This document shows, piece by piece, positions 33,074 through 44,282 of a stretch of 47,937 nt of DNA. The notes below the pieces were generated by a model. It had not been told where the DNA came from, ran no database searches, and saw only the letters and a list, made by a program, of their open reading frames with translations. This DNA comes from Nitriliruptoraceae bacterium (GTDB lineage Bacteria; Actinomycetota; Nitriliruptoria; Nitriliruptorales; Nitriliruptoraceae): positions 1 through 47,937 of the forward strand of contig PXDB01000087.1 in the NCBI GenBank assembly GCA_003565155.1. Reading direction: 5' to 3'. Each line of letters begins with the position of its first letter. The first letter of the stretch is position 1. The translations under genes were made by a program, and so were the position numbers.

Positions 33074-33997
33074 TCAGCCGTCGAGGGCGGCGAGCAGCGC
33101 TCGGGCCAGGGCTGCCGGATCGTGCCCGTCGTGAGCGTCCAGCAGTTCGTCGGTGTGCACACGGTCGACGTAGTCGGCCAGCCCGTCCGCATCGACGCGG
33201 AGCGGCTTCCCCTCGCCGCGGGGTGCGGCCCCCTCGTGCGCGACCACCACGTCCACCCGTACCCCCGGCACGTGGGTGTGGAGGGCCTGGAGGTGATCGA
33301 CGAGGTCCATGCCCTCGGTCTCGCCCGGCTGCTCCCGGAGGTTGGCCACCAGCACCACGGTGGCGTCGGTCGCCGCCACCGCCCGGGCCAGACCCGGCAC
33401 CAGCAGGTTCGGCAGCAGGCTCGTGTAGAGCGATCCGGGACCCAGCACGACCAGGTCCGCAGCGGTTACCGCCGCAGCTGCGGCGGCGGTGACGGGAGGG
33501 CCGGGGGGGTCGAGCCACACCCGCTCCAGGCGGGTCGTCTCGGCGATCGCCGCCTGACCGTGTACGTCGCCACCGGCGGTGTGGGCCTGCAGGGTCACCG
33601 AGGCCGGCGTGCACGGCAGCACCCGCCCCGCGACACCGAGGTGGAGCCCCAGCTCATCGAGGGCCGCGACGAGGTCGCCACCGTGCTGCTCGTGCAACGC
33701 CACCAGCATCAGGTTGCCAAGGCTGTGCCCGCGCAGCTCGCCACGGTCGAAGCGGTAGCCCACGAGGTCCGCCAGGCGACGACGTTGCGCCAGGGCGGTG
33801 AGCGCCATCCGGAGATCACCCGGCGCCGGTACCCCCAGGTCCCGCCGCAGACGACCCGAGGAGCCACCGTCGTCCGCCACCGACACCACGGCGACCACGT
33901 CGTCGGCGATCCTGCGCAGGCCGTCAAGGGTGCGGGCCACCCCGTGACCGCCGCCGATCGCCACGGCGCGGCGCAGCAGGGGCGGTGAGGGTTTCAC
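33074..33997 (-). CDS. yvcK: Gluconeogenesis factor YvcK/CofD-like protein
   Basis: This 307-residue Rossmann-like protein binds UDP-sugars and is needed for normal cell-wall metabolism on gluconeogenic carbon sources in Bacillus and Mycobacterium (CuvA). Motifs are AIGGGHGVARTLDGLRR near the N-terminus, VVSVADDGGSSGRLRRDLG, and VVLGPGSLYTSLLPNLLVPG in the C-terminal half. The ATG at 33997 overlaps the rapZ stop (ATGA). Confidence 0.95.
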   Translation of the reverse strand: MKPSPPLLRRAVAIGGGHGVARTLDGLRRIADDVVAVVSVADDGGSSGRLRRDLGVPAPGDLRMALTALAQRRRLADLVGYRFDRGELRGHSLGNLMLVALHEQHGGDLVAALDELGLHLGVAGRVLPCTPASVTLQAHTAGGDVHGQAAIAETTRLERVWLDPPGPPVTAAAAAAVTAADLVVLGPGSLYTSLLPNLLVPGLARAVAATDATVVLVANLREQPGETEGMDLVDHLQALHTHVPGVRVDVVVAHEGAAPRGEGKPLRVDADGLADYVDRVHTDELLDAHDGHDPAALARALLAALDG

Positions 33998-34929
33998 TCT
34001 TCACCGAGATCGCGGTGCTTGACCTCGACGGGAAGCCCGAAGGTGTCCTCGAGGTACCCGCCCAGCTCGTTGGCCAGTGCGACCGAACGGTGCTTGCCGC
34101 CGGTGCACCCGATCGCGATGGTGAGGTAGCGCTTCCCCTCCGTGACGTAGCCGGGCACGACGACGTCGAGCAGACGCTCGGTCGCTGCGACGAAGGGAGC
34201 CGTGGCAGGCTGGCCGAAGACGTAGGAGCGGACCGGTTCGTCCATCCCGGAGTAGCCCCGCAGCTCCTCGACCCAGTGGGGGTTCGGCAGGAACCGTACG
34301 TCGAGCAGCAGGTCGGCCTCGCGGGGGCTGCCGCGTTTGAAGCCGAAAGAGACCACGTCGATCCGCAGGGTCGCCGACGAGGGGTCGTCCACCAGGTCCA
34401 GCACCCGCTCTCGGAGCTCGTGCACGTTGAGATCGGTGGTGTCGACGATCAGGTCCGCCAGGCCGCGTAGCTCGCTGAGCTGCTCCCGCTCCGCCCGGAT
34501 GCCGGCGACCACGCCGGCCTCGACCGCGGCGGGATGCCGCCGACGGGTCTCCTCGAAGCGACGGATCAGCGACTCCTCGTCGGCGTCGAGGAAGAGGACC
34601 TTGACGTCCGCCTCGCTGCGGCGCAGGTCCCGGATCGTGTCGACGAGGTTGCCGAAGAACTCGCGGCCACGGACGTCCGCCACGATCGCCAGCTTCGACA
34701 CCGAGGAGCCCGGCGCGAAGGCCAGCTCCGTGACCCGCTCGATCAGGGTCGGTGGGAGGTTGTCGATGACGAACCAGCCGAGGTCCTCGACGACGTTGGA
34801 GGCGGTGGACCGACCGGCTCCGGACAGGCCGGTGATGATCAGGATCCGAGGCCGCTTGGCCTCCACCTGGCTGACCTGATCACCCAGCCGCGGGCCCGGG
34901 GTTTCGACGTCGGGCGTGGGTGTACTCAC
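33994..34929 (-). CDS. rapZ: RNase adapter / P-loop protein RapZ (YvcJ)
   Basis: A 311-residue nucleotide-binding protein. The P-loop GLSGAGRSTA lies at about 36-45, with the usual Lys replaced by Arg as in many actinobacterial homologues. FVIDNLPP, LFLDADEESLIRRFEETRRRHP and the C-terminal CTGGKHRSV are conserved. In E. coli RapZ guides GlmZ small RNA decay; the actinobacterial role is less clear. The GTG at 34929 overlaps the uvrC stop (GTGA). The first 30 residues are poorly conserved in style, so a later start is possible. Confidence 0.94.
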   Translation of the reverse strand: MSTPTPDVETPGPRLGDQVSQVEAKRPRILIITGLSGAGRSTASNVVEDLGWFVIDNLPPTLIERVTELAFAPGSSVSKLAIVADVRGREFFGNLVDTIRDLRRSEADVKVLFLDADEESLIRRFEETRRRHPAAVEAGVVAGIRAEREQLSELRGLADLIVDTTDLNVHELRERVLDLVDDPSSATLRIDVVSFGFKRGSPREADLLLDVRFLPNPHWVEELRGYSGMDEPVRSYVFGQPATAPFVAATERLLDVVVPGYVTEGKRYLTIAIGCTGGKHRSVALANELGGYLEDTFGLPVEVKHRDLGEE

Positions 34930-36890
34930 GTCGACTCCTTCGTGCCCTCGGGTGGGTTGGCTGCGCGGCCGCCCGGCTGGTCCGCCTCCGCCTGCAGGTG
35001 CGCGAGGACGGTGCGGGCGAGCGTACGCGACAGGCCGGGTACCCCGGCCAGCTCCTCCTCGCTGACCCGCCGGACCGCCTCCGCGGAGCCGAAGCGCTCC
35101 AGCAGGGCCGCGCGGCGGGTGGGCCCGATGCCGGGGATCTCGTCCAGCGCCGAGGTGGTGACCGCCTTCCGGCGGCGGGTGCGCTGGTAGCTGACCGCGA
35201 ACCGGTGCGCCTCGTCGCGCAGGCGCTGCACGAGGTAGAGCGCCTCCGAGCCGCGTGGGAGCACCACCGGGGACCTCCCGCCGGGCAGGTGGAGTTCCTC
35301 GAAGCGCTTGGCGAGCGCGGCAGCCGCCACGTCCTCCACCCCGGTCTCCGCGACGCCTTCCAGGGCGGCGACGAGCTGGCCAGGTCCGCCATCGATCAGC
35401 AGGAGGTTCGGTGGGTAGGCGAAGCGCACGCCCTCTTCCTCGCGCTCCGCGACCGGGCGCGCGCGCTCCTCCACCAGCCGGGTGAAACGGCGGCGCAGGA
35501 CCTCGCGCATCGCCGCGTAATCATCGTTCACGTCGACCGACAGCTTGAACCGGCGGTACTCGCTCTTGCGGGGCAGCCCGTCCTCGAACACCACCATCGA
35601 CCCGACGACCTCCGTACCGCCGAGGTGGGAGATGTCGTAGCACTCGATACGTAGGGGCGCTTCCTCGAGATCGAGGGCGGCCTGCAGTTCGCCAAGGGCG
35701 CGGGTGCGTGCGTCGAAGTCGTTGGCGCGCTGCAGGCGGCTGCGTTGGAAGGACTCGCGCGCGTTCTCCGCCACGGTGGCGAGCAGATCGCGTTTCGCTC
35801 CCCGTCGGGGCACGTTGAGCCGCACCTTGTCCACGGGTCGGCCACGCCCCGGTGGCCGGTGGGCCCGTCGCTGGTCCGCCAGCAGGGTCGACAGGGCCTG
35901 TCCGTCGTCCGGCATCGTGGGGACCAGGATCTGCGGTGGGATCTCGTCAGGACGCTCCGCGTACAGCTGCAGCAGGAACGAGGTCAGCAGCGCCGAGGTG
36001 GTCAACGGCTCCACCTTATCGACGCTCCACCCCTTGCGGCCGACCAGCCGGCCTCGCCGGACGAAGAAGGCCTGGACGGCCGCTTCCAGTTCGTCCTCGT
36101 GTACCGCGATGACGTCGAGGTCCTCCGGTTTCTCCGTGACGGCCTGCTGCTTCTCCATGGCGCGTCGGGCCGCGAGCAACTGGTCGCGACGGCGGGCGGC
36201 GGCTTCGAAGTGCAGCTCCTCCGCCGCCGCGTGCATCTGCTGCTCTAGCTCCGCGAGGACGGGTGCGGTCTCGCCCTCCAGGAAGCTGGCCAAGCCCTCG
36301 ACGAGCGCGCGATGTTCCTCCCGGGTCACCTCGCCGGTGCACGGTGCGGCGCACCGGTCGATGTGGTGCAGCAGACAGGGCCGACCCGTGCGCTCAGCAC
36401 GGTCGTACACCCCCTGGGAGCAGGTGCGCACGGGGAACACGCGCAGCAACAGGTCGAGGGTGTCGCGGATGGCGTAGGCGTGTGCGTAGGGCCCGAATCG
36501 CCGGTCACCCTTGGCCACCTTGCCCCGCGCCACCCGGGCGCGCGGCACCTCCTCCGAGGTGGTGAGGACCAGGTGCGGGTAGGACTTGTCGTCGCGGTAG
36601 CGCACGTTGTAGCGCGGGCGGTGCCGCTGGATGAGGGTGTACTCGAGGTGGAGCGCCTCCACCTCGGTATCGACCACGATCCACTCGATGGATGCAGCGG
36701 CCTCGAGCATCGCCACGGTGCGCGCGGCGAGGCCCGACGGGGACTGGAAGTACGAGGCCACCCGCGAGCGCAGGGACCGGGCCTTGCCGACGTAGACCAC
36801 GCGCTCGTTGCCGTCACGGAACAGGTAGCACCCCGGGCTGTCGGGGATGCTGCCCGGCTCGGGACGGAAGCTGCTCGCAGGGTTGTCCAC
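34926..36890 (-). CDS. uvrC: Excinuclease ABC subunit C
   Basis: The 654-residue nuclease makes both incisions in nucleotide excision repair. Domains in order are GIY-YIG (SPGCYLFRDGNERVVYVGKA, about 18-95), a cysteine-rich segment (CSQGVYDRAERTGRPC), a UVR domain for UvrB contact (about 215-250), the RNase-H-like 3' nuclease (IECYDISHLGGTEVVGSMVV) and a C-terminal double HhH (IPGIGPTRRAALLERFGS, AGVPGLSRTLARTVLAHL). The GTG at 36890 has AGGAG almost directly against it, which is unusually close. No better start is seen. It is the first gene of the uvrC-rapZ-yvcK-whiA operon. Confidence 0.96.
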   Translation of the reverse strand: MDNPASSFRPEPGSIPDSPGCYLFRDGNERVVYVGKARSLRSRVASYFQSPSGLAARTVAMLEAAASIEWIVVDTEVEALHLEYTLIQRHRPRYNVRYRDDKSYPHLVLTTSEEVPRARVARGKVAKGDRRFGPYAHAYAIRDTLDLLLRVFPVRTCSQGVYDRAERTGRPCLLHHIDRCAAPCTGEVTREEHRALVEGLASFLEGETAPVLAELEQQMHAAAEELHFEAAARRRDQLLAARRAMEKQQAVTEKPEDLDVIAVHEDELEAAVQAFFVRRGRLVGRKGWSVDKVEPLTTSALLTSFLLQLYAERPDEIPPQILVPTMPDDGQALSTLLADQRRAHRPPGRGRPVDKVRLNVPRRGAKRDLLATVAENARESFQRSRLQRANDFDARTRALGELQAALDLEEAPLRIECYDISHLGGTEVVGSMVVFEDGLPRKSEYRRFKLSVDVNDDYAAMREVLRRRFTRLVEERARPVAEREEEGVRFAYPPNLLLIDGGPGQLVAALEGVAETGVEDVAAAALAKRFEELHLPGGRSPVVLPRGSEALYLVQRLRDEAHRFAVSYQRTRRRKAVTTSALDEIPGIGPTRRAALLERFGSAEAVRRVSEEELAGVPGLSRTLARTVLAHLQAEADQPGGRAANPPEGTKEST

Positions 36891-36920
36891 CTCCTCGAGG
36901 GTAGTGCCCTGCGGTGCACG

Positions 36921-36960
36921 CCCGGCCGTGCCTTGCCGTGCCTGGCCGTGCCTGGCCGTA
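36921..36960. repeat. 10-bp tandem array, 4 copies
   Basis: Four 10-bp units, CCCGGCCGTG, CCTTGCCGTG, CCTGGCCGTG and CCTGGCCGTA, lie 31-70 bp upstream of the uvrC start. The last two differ only at their final base. Confidence 0.85.
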
Positions 36961-37080
36961 GTGCGGTGGTCGTCGATCGCCGTGCTGTCGCAGGAGCAAG
37001 TGCTACCCGCGAGTACCGAACGCCCCTACCAACCAGTAGGTAGGGCGTGTCGGGGCCCGGAGGAGGGGGGAAGCCTTCGC

Positions 37081-37256
37081 GGGACACGGGCGGGCCGGTC
37101 ACGGGACACGGCCGTGTCGGTCACGGGACACGGGCGGGCCGGTCACGGGACACGGGCGGGCCGGTCACGGGACACGGGCGGGCCGGTCAGGCGACTCTGC
37201 GAGCCGGTCACGCGACACTGCGAGCCCGTCAGGCGACAGGGTGGGTCGGTCATGGC
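37081..37256. repeat. 22-bp tandem array, about 8 copies
   Basis: Units start at 37081, 37103, 37125, 37147, 37169, 37191, 37213 and 37235, an exact 22-bp period. The consensus begins GGGACACGGGCGGGCC and ends GGTCAC. The last three copies form a diverged subfamily with GCGACACTGCGAGCC. The array ends about 100 bp before the mscS start. Confidence 0.92.
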
Positions 37257-37362
37257 GCCGGTGGCCGCCGGGGTGATCGGGTGGTGCGCGCTGGTGGTCG
37301 CTGCCATGGCCAGGCCGGGGCAACGCGGCTCGTAGGCTGGGCAGGACGGCAGGAGGTTGGTC

Positions 37363-38781
37363 ATGGTCACGACCGTGGCGCAGGCCGGGGTCCGCGAGGT
37401 GTGCGGCCCGGTCGAGGAAGCGGAACGGCTGTGTGAGCTGGTGTTCGAGCTCACCGGGAACGAAGGCCTGGCCCGTACCGCAACCATCGGTGCGACGGCG
37501 GTGTGGTTCCTCCTCATCGTGGTCGCGGCGTTGTTCGCCACGGGGCTCACGCGACGCGTCGTCGCGCGCTACACCCGCCGACTGGAGGAGCGCACCTTCG
37601 AACGCCTCGAACGGGATCACCGACGGGGTGCGATCACCGACACCCAGCGCTTCCGCACGCGCCGGCTCCAACGGCTGCAGGCCGCTTCCGGCGTGGTCCG
37701 TGGCGTGCTCGGCGTCATCATCTGGCTGACCGCGCTGTTCCTGATCCTCGACCTGTTCGGCGTCCCCCTCCAACCGCTGCTGGCCGGCGCCGGCGTGGTC
37801 AGCGTCGTCATCGGCTTCGGGGCACAGCAGTTGGTGCGGGACGTCCTGGCGGGGATCGCCATGCTCATCGAGGACCAGTTCGGCGTCGGTGACTGGATCG
37901 AGGTCGACGGGCGCTTCGGTGAGGTCGAACGGGTCGGGCTGCGCTCCACCGCCTACCGCGACGTGGACGGGGTGCTGCACCACGTGCTCAACGGCTACAT
38001 GCAGCGCGTCGGCAACCTCTCCCAACGGTGGGCGCGGGCGACCCTGGACGTGCCCGTGGCACTGGACGCGGATCTGCCTGCGGCCAAGGCGTTGGTCCAC
38101 GACGTCGCCACGAAGCTGGCTGCAGACCCGGTCTACGGACAGGACGTGATCGGCCCCCCTGAGGTGTGGGGTGTGCAGGAGTTCGGTCCGGAGGGTGTGC
38201 GCATCCGTGTGGTCATCCCGACCAGACCGCTGCGCAACTGGGACCTCGCGCGACAGCTGCGCGAGCGTCTCAAGCTGGCCTTCGACGCGGCGGGCATCCG
38301 GATGCCCGGGCAGCTCGTGGACCTCGGCGGCCAGGGCGCGGGCTACCCGGTGCTCACCAGCCGGTTCGAGCCCACCGCGGCGGCCACGGAACACCGGCGC
38401 TTCCTCGACCCGCAGCTGCTGTGGTCCGAGGACCCGACGGGACCAGCCGGTCCTCGTGTGACCCAGGACGACACCGACGCCACCGACCCCGTGGTCCCGA
38501 CGGGACCCGGACCGCACGCCGACGATGCGACCGGACCCGTCCGTGCCGTCGGCACGTCGCCGGGCAGCGACCCCGGCACATCGCCGGGCAGCGCCCCCGG
38601 CACGTCGCCGGACAGCGCCCCCGGCACGTCGCCGGACAGCGGCCCAGCGACGTCGCAGCCGGCGGACGGGACGCGTCAGGCTGCGGGTGACGACCGTCGC
38701 GACCCCGACGACGAGGATCCGCCGAAGGACGCGACCAGGGAGCTCCGGCTACGCCAGGGTCCCCGCGCACGGCCGGACTGA
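37363..38781 (+). CDS. MscS-family mechanosensitive channel
   Basis: A 472-residue membrane protein with transmembrane helices at about 41-62, 111-133 and 136-158. The pore helix reads GAGVVSVVIGFGAQQLVRD (142-160), followed by the beta-domain entry GDWIEVDGRFGEVERVGLR and the C-terminal alpha/beta cage, as in MscS. It releases solutes under membrane tension. The C-terminal tail (about 340-472) is disordered and low-complexity, with repeated GTSPGSAP/GTSPDSAP units from in-frame DNA repeats near 38567-38645. The ATG at 37363 has AGGAGG 6 nt upstream, a strong site. A TTG at 37357 would overlap it. Confidence 0.93.
   Translation: MVTTVAQAGVREVCGPVEEAERLCELVFELTGNEGLARTATIGATAVWFLLIVVAALFATGLTRRVVARYTRRLEERTFERLERDHRRGAITDTQRFRTRRLQRLQAASGVVRGVLGVIIWLTALFLILDLFGVPLQPLLAGAGVVSVVIGFGAQQLVRDVLAGIAMLIEDQFGVGDWIEVDGRFGEVERVGLRSTAYRDVDGVLHHVLNGYMQRVGNLSQRWARATLDVPVALDADLPAAKALVHDVATKLAADPVYGQDVIGPPEVWGVQEFGPEGVRIRVVIPTRPLRNWDLARQLRERLKLAFDAAGIRMPGQLVDLGGQGAGYPVLTSRFEPTAAATEHRRFLDPQLLWSEDPTGPAGPRVTQDDTDATDPVVPTGPGPHADDATGPVRAVGTSPGSDPGTSPGSAPGTSPDSAPGTSPDSGPATSQPADGTRQAAGDDRRDPDDEDPPKDATRELRLRQGPRARPD
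38567..38645 (+). repeat. 24-bp in-frame repeat in the MscS tail
   Basis: Successive 24-bp units encode GTSPGSDP, GTSPGSAP, GTSPDSAP and GTSPDSGP in the cytoplasmic tail of the channel. The units keep the reading frame. Confidence 0.75.
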
Positions 38782-38802
38782 GCCGAGGCTCGCACCGACC
38801 AC

Positions 38803-41718
<2,916 letters not shown>

Positions 41719-41916
41719 GGCTACGTCCGTCGGAGTGGGGCGAGGGGCCGGACGGGCACCGGCTCGGGGTCGAACCTGCGCCGGCAGGCTACCCAGAGGA
41801 CGTGACGACCCCGCTGAACGGATGGGTCGACGAGCCGCGATGGGCATCCGTGCTCCCTATGCTGCCCCGAACGACCATCGCGGACATCCGCCACCGGACG
41901 AGGAATCGAGAACGCC

Positions 41917-42999
41917 GTGCGCATCGCCGTCTACAGCACCAAGCCGTACGACCGGAAGGCACTGGAGGCCGCGAACGAGCGCCATGGTCACGATCTGACC
42001 TTCCTCGAGGCGCGGCTCCAGGAGAACACGGCGTCCCTGGCGGACGGCCACGACGCCGTGTGCGCCTTCGTGAACGACCAGATCGGCACCGAGGTGGTGC
42101 ACCGGCTGGCGGACCAGGGTGTGGAGCTGCTCACCCTGCGTTCCGCGGGCTTCAACCACGTGGACATGGACGCGGCAGCGGACCGGGGCATCACCGTGGT
42201 CCGGGTGCCGGCCTACTCCCCCTACGCCGTGGCTGAGCACACCGTCGGCCTGATGATCGCCGTCAACCGTCGCCTGCACCGTGCCTACAGCCGCGTGCGT
42301 GACGGCAACTTCGCCCTCGAAGGTCTGCTCGGCTTCGACCTGCGCAGCAAGCGCGTCGGCATCATCGGCACCGGCAAGATCGGCCAGATCACCGCGCGGA
42401 TCCTGCGCGGTTTCGGGTGCTCCCTGCGTGCCTACGACCCCTACCCCAACGACGAGGTCCGCGACTACGGGGTGCGCTACGTCGACCTCGACACGATGTT
42501 CGCCGAGTGCGACGTGATCACCCTGCACTGCCCGCTCACCCCCGACACCCACCACATCATCGATGAGGAGGCGCTGTCGAAGATGAAGGACGGGGTGATG
42601 ATCGTGAACACCTCCCGCGGCCCCCTCGTCGACACCGTCGCGGTCATCGAGGGGCTGAAGAGCGGAAAGATCGGCAACCTCGCCCTCGACGTGTACGAGG
42701 AGGAGGGCGACCTGTTCTTCGAGGACCTGTCCGACAAGGTGATCACCGACGACGTGTTCTCGCGTCTGCTCACCTTCCCGAACGTGCTGATCACCGCGCA
42801 CCAGGCGTTCTTCACCCAGGAGGCGCTGTCCAACATCGCCGAGACCACGCTCGGCAACGCCACGGCCTACGCCCGCGGGGACCGGTCCGGCAACGAGTTG
42901 ACCCCGGAGAACATCCGGCCCAACCGGCCCGCGGCTGTCGGTGAGGGCGACGACGCCGGCGAGTCCGGCGAGGCAGCCGGGCACGAGCACGGCGGTTGA
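41917..42999 (+). CDS. D-2-hydroxyacid dehydrogenase, LdhA-like
   Basis: A 360-residue NAD-dependent enzyme. The closest match by eye is the D-lactate dehydrogenase LdhA group: [20 protein letters not shown] start, [14 protein letters not shown], nucleotide-binding [16 protein letters not shown], the catalytic Arg region [36 protein letters not shown] and the catalytic His in [12 protein letters not shown]. It probably reduces pyruvate to D-lactate. The last 30 residues are a Gly/Glu-rich tail not usual for the family. The GTG at 41917 fits the family start. The MBL-fold gene follows after 7 nt, probably in one operon. Confidence 0.93.
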   Translation: MRIAVYSTKPYDRKALEAANERHGHDLTFLEARLQENTASLADGHDAVCAFVNDQIGTEVVHRLADQGVELLTLRSAGFNHVDMDAAADRGITVVRVPAYSPYAVAEHTVGLMIAVNRRLHRAYSRVRDGNFALEGLLGFDLRSKRVGIIGTGKIGQITARILRGFGCSLRAYDPYPNDEVRDYGVRYVDLDTMFAECDVITLHCPLTPDTHHIIDEEALSKMKDGVMIVNTSRGPLVDTVAVIEGLKSGKIGNLALDVYEEEGDLFFEDLSDKVITDDVFSRLLTFPNVLITAHQAFFTQEALSNIAETTLGNATAYARGDRSGNELTPENIRPNRPAAVGEGDDAGESGEAAGHEHGG

Positions 43000-43006
43000 G
43001 CGCGCC

Positions 43007-43678
43007 GTGAGCGACCAGGAGCACGTAGCACACGACTACACCGGCCACGTCGAGCCCGGCGGCCCGTGGCAGGATCGCACCGACGGGGCCGTCGCCGTTC
43101 GCAAACTGTCGGTGAGCGAGATGGACAACAACGTCTACCTCGTCGGTTGTGTCCGCACCCGGCAGGCGCTCCTGGTCGATGTCGCGGATGACGCACCACG
43201 GTTGCTCGCCGCGGCTGCCGACCGCGACGTGGTCGCAGCGGTACAGACCCATGGGCACTGGGACCACGTGCGGGCGTGGGAGGGGATCCGCGACGCAGGT
43301 ATCGAGGTGTGGGGACACCCCGACGACGCGCCGCTGTTCCCGCACCCGCTCGATCGTGCGCTCACCGACGGAGAGCGGTTGCAGGTCGGCGACATCGAGG
43401 TGGAGGTGCTCCACGTCCCGGGGCACACGCCGGGCTCGCTGCTCTACCTCGTGGCAGGTACGCAACGGTGGCACCTGTTCTCCGGCGACACCCTCTTCCC
43501 CGGCGGCCACGGGCGCACGGAGACGGCCGCCGACCACGAGCTGATCATGGACGGCCTGCAGGCGCGGGTGTTCGACCGCCTCCCCGATCGGACCTGGGTC
43601 TACCCCGGCCACGGCGACGACACCACCCTGGGCGCGGAACGGCCCCACCTCGCCGAGTGGCGCGAACGCGGCTGGTGA
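43007..43678 (+). CDS. MBL-fold metallo-hydrolase
   Basis: This 223-residue glyoxalase II-like hydrolase has the metal site THGHWDHVRAW (His82, His84, Asp86, His87). Further ligands lie in VPGHTPGSLLYLV, FSGDTLFPGGHGR and VYPGHGDDTTLGAE. Such proteins sit between uvrA and uvrC in many actinobacterial genomes, with unknown substrate. The GTG at 43007 follows the ldh stop by 7 nt. Thioester or lactone hydrolysis is a general family guess only. Confidence 0.9.
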   Translation: MSDQEHVAHDYTGHVEPGGPWQDRTDGAVAVRKLSVSEMDNNVYLVGCVRTRQALLVDVADDAPRLLAAAADRDVVAAVQTHGHWDHVRAWEGIRDAGIEVWGHPDDAPLFPHPLDRALTDGERLQVGDIEVEVLHVPGHTPGSLLYLVAGTQRWHLFSGDTLFPGGHGRTETAADHELIMDGLQARVFDRLPDRTWVYPGHGDDTTLGAERPHLAEWRERGW

Positions 43679-43747
43679 CGCCGCCGGGAGCGCGGTTCGT
43701 CCGGCTGGACCGACTGCCGGCTGCGGCGACCGCGTGGCTGAGCCCCG

Positions 43748-44149
43748 CTACTGCGGCAGGAACGGCGGGGCGCTGGCCACACCGATGGCCGCCAGCACAC
43801 CCAGCAGCGCCAGCAGCAGCCCGCGACGAGCACCGCCGTGGGCTTCCACCGCCATCTGGGTGCGCTTGGCTCGACCGATCAGCACGTGGCCGACCACCAG
43901 TGCAGCGATCGCCAGGGCAGGATGGAGGTAGGCGATCTCCGGTCGGAAGTTCCAGGCTTCCCGGAGCACGTAGAGCACGATCCCCAGGGTCACCACGATG
44001 TCGATGAGCACCATCGCGCCGACGTAGAGGCCCGGCCGGAACTCGGAGGCGTCCTTGGCGTTGCGGGAAGCGATCAACGCGGCCGCCAGCACCACGATCG
44101 AGGTGGCGTAGGCCAGCCACTCGTGGGCGGTCGACAGCACATCGGTCAC
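43748..44149 (-). CDS. Four-helix membrane protein, unknown function
   Basis: A 133-residue protein that is nearly all membrane: helices at about 8-28, 43-63, 75-93 and 108-126. The motif EIAYLHPALAIAALVVGHVL has two histidines (in the third helix), which could ligate heme or metal, but this is speculation. The GTG at 44149 is preceded by GGGAT. It stands alone between the MBL gene and the ABC-2 exporter. I do not recognise the family with confidence. Confidence 0.65.
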   Translation of the reverse strand: MTDVLSTAHEWLAYATSIVVLAAALIASRNAKDASEFRPGLYVGAMVLIDIVVTLGIVLYVLREAWNFRPEIAYLHPALAIAALVVGHVLIGRAKRTQMAVEAHGGARRGLLLALLGVLAAIGVASAPPFLPQ

Positions 44150-44282
44150 GGCACGATCCCTTCAGCGGGCGTCAGGGTGGGACGAAGTGGCCACGGCGAG
44201 GGGCCGAGCAGCTGCGGAGGAACCTCCACGACGGACCAGCCTAGCGGCGTCGCCCGGTCGGCCGGCCACCGCCCGCCGGCAC

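Larger units (their letters stand above)
36891..37362. other. Divergent uvrC/mscS intergenic region with repeats
   Basis: The 472-bp gap holds a four-copy 10-bp array (36921-36960), an imperfect hairpin (37020-37030 with 37039-37048, one bulged base) and an eight-copy 22-bp array (37081-about 37256). No credible gene is seen. Both promoters must lie among or between these repeats. Confidence 0.7.

Noticed and set aside
37081..37256. CRISPR array
   Set aside because: Units are directly abutting 22-bp tandem repeats without unique spacers, and there are no cas genes.
41719..41916. LexA (SOS) box upstream of uvrA
   Set aside because: Only a half-site (TCGAAC) is visible near 41774; the second half is missing, so SOS control is not supported.
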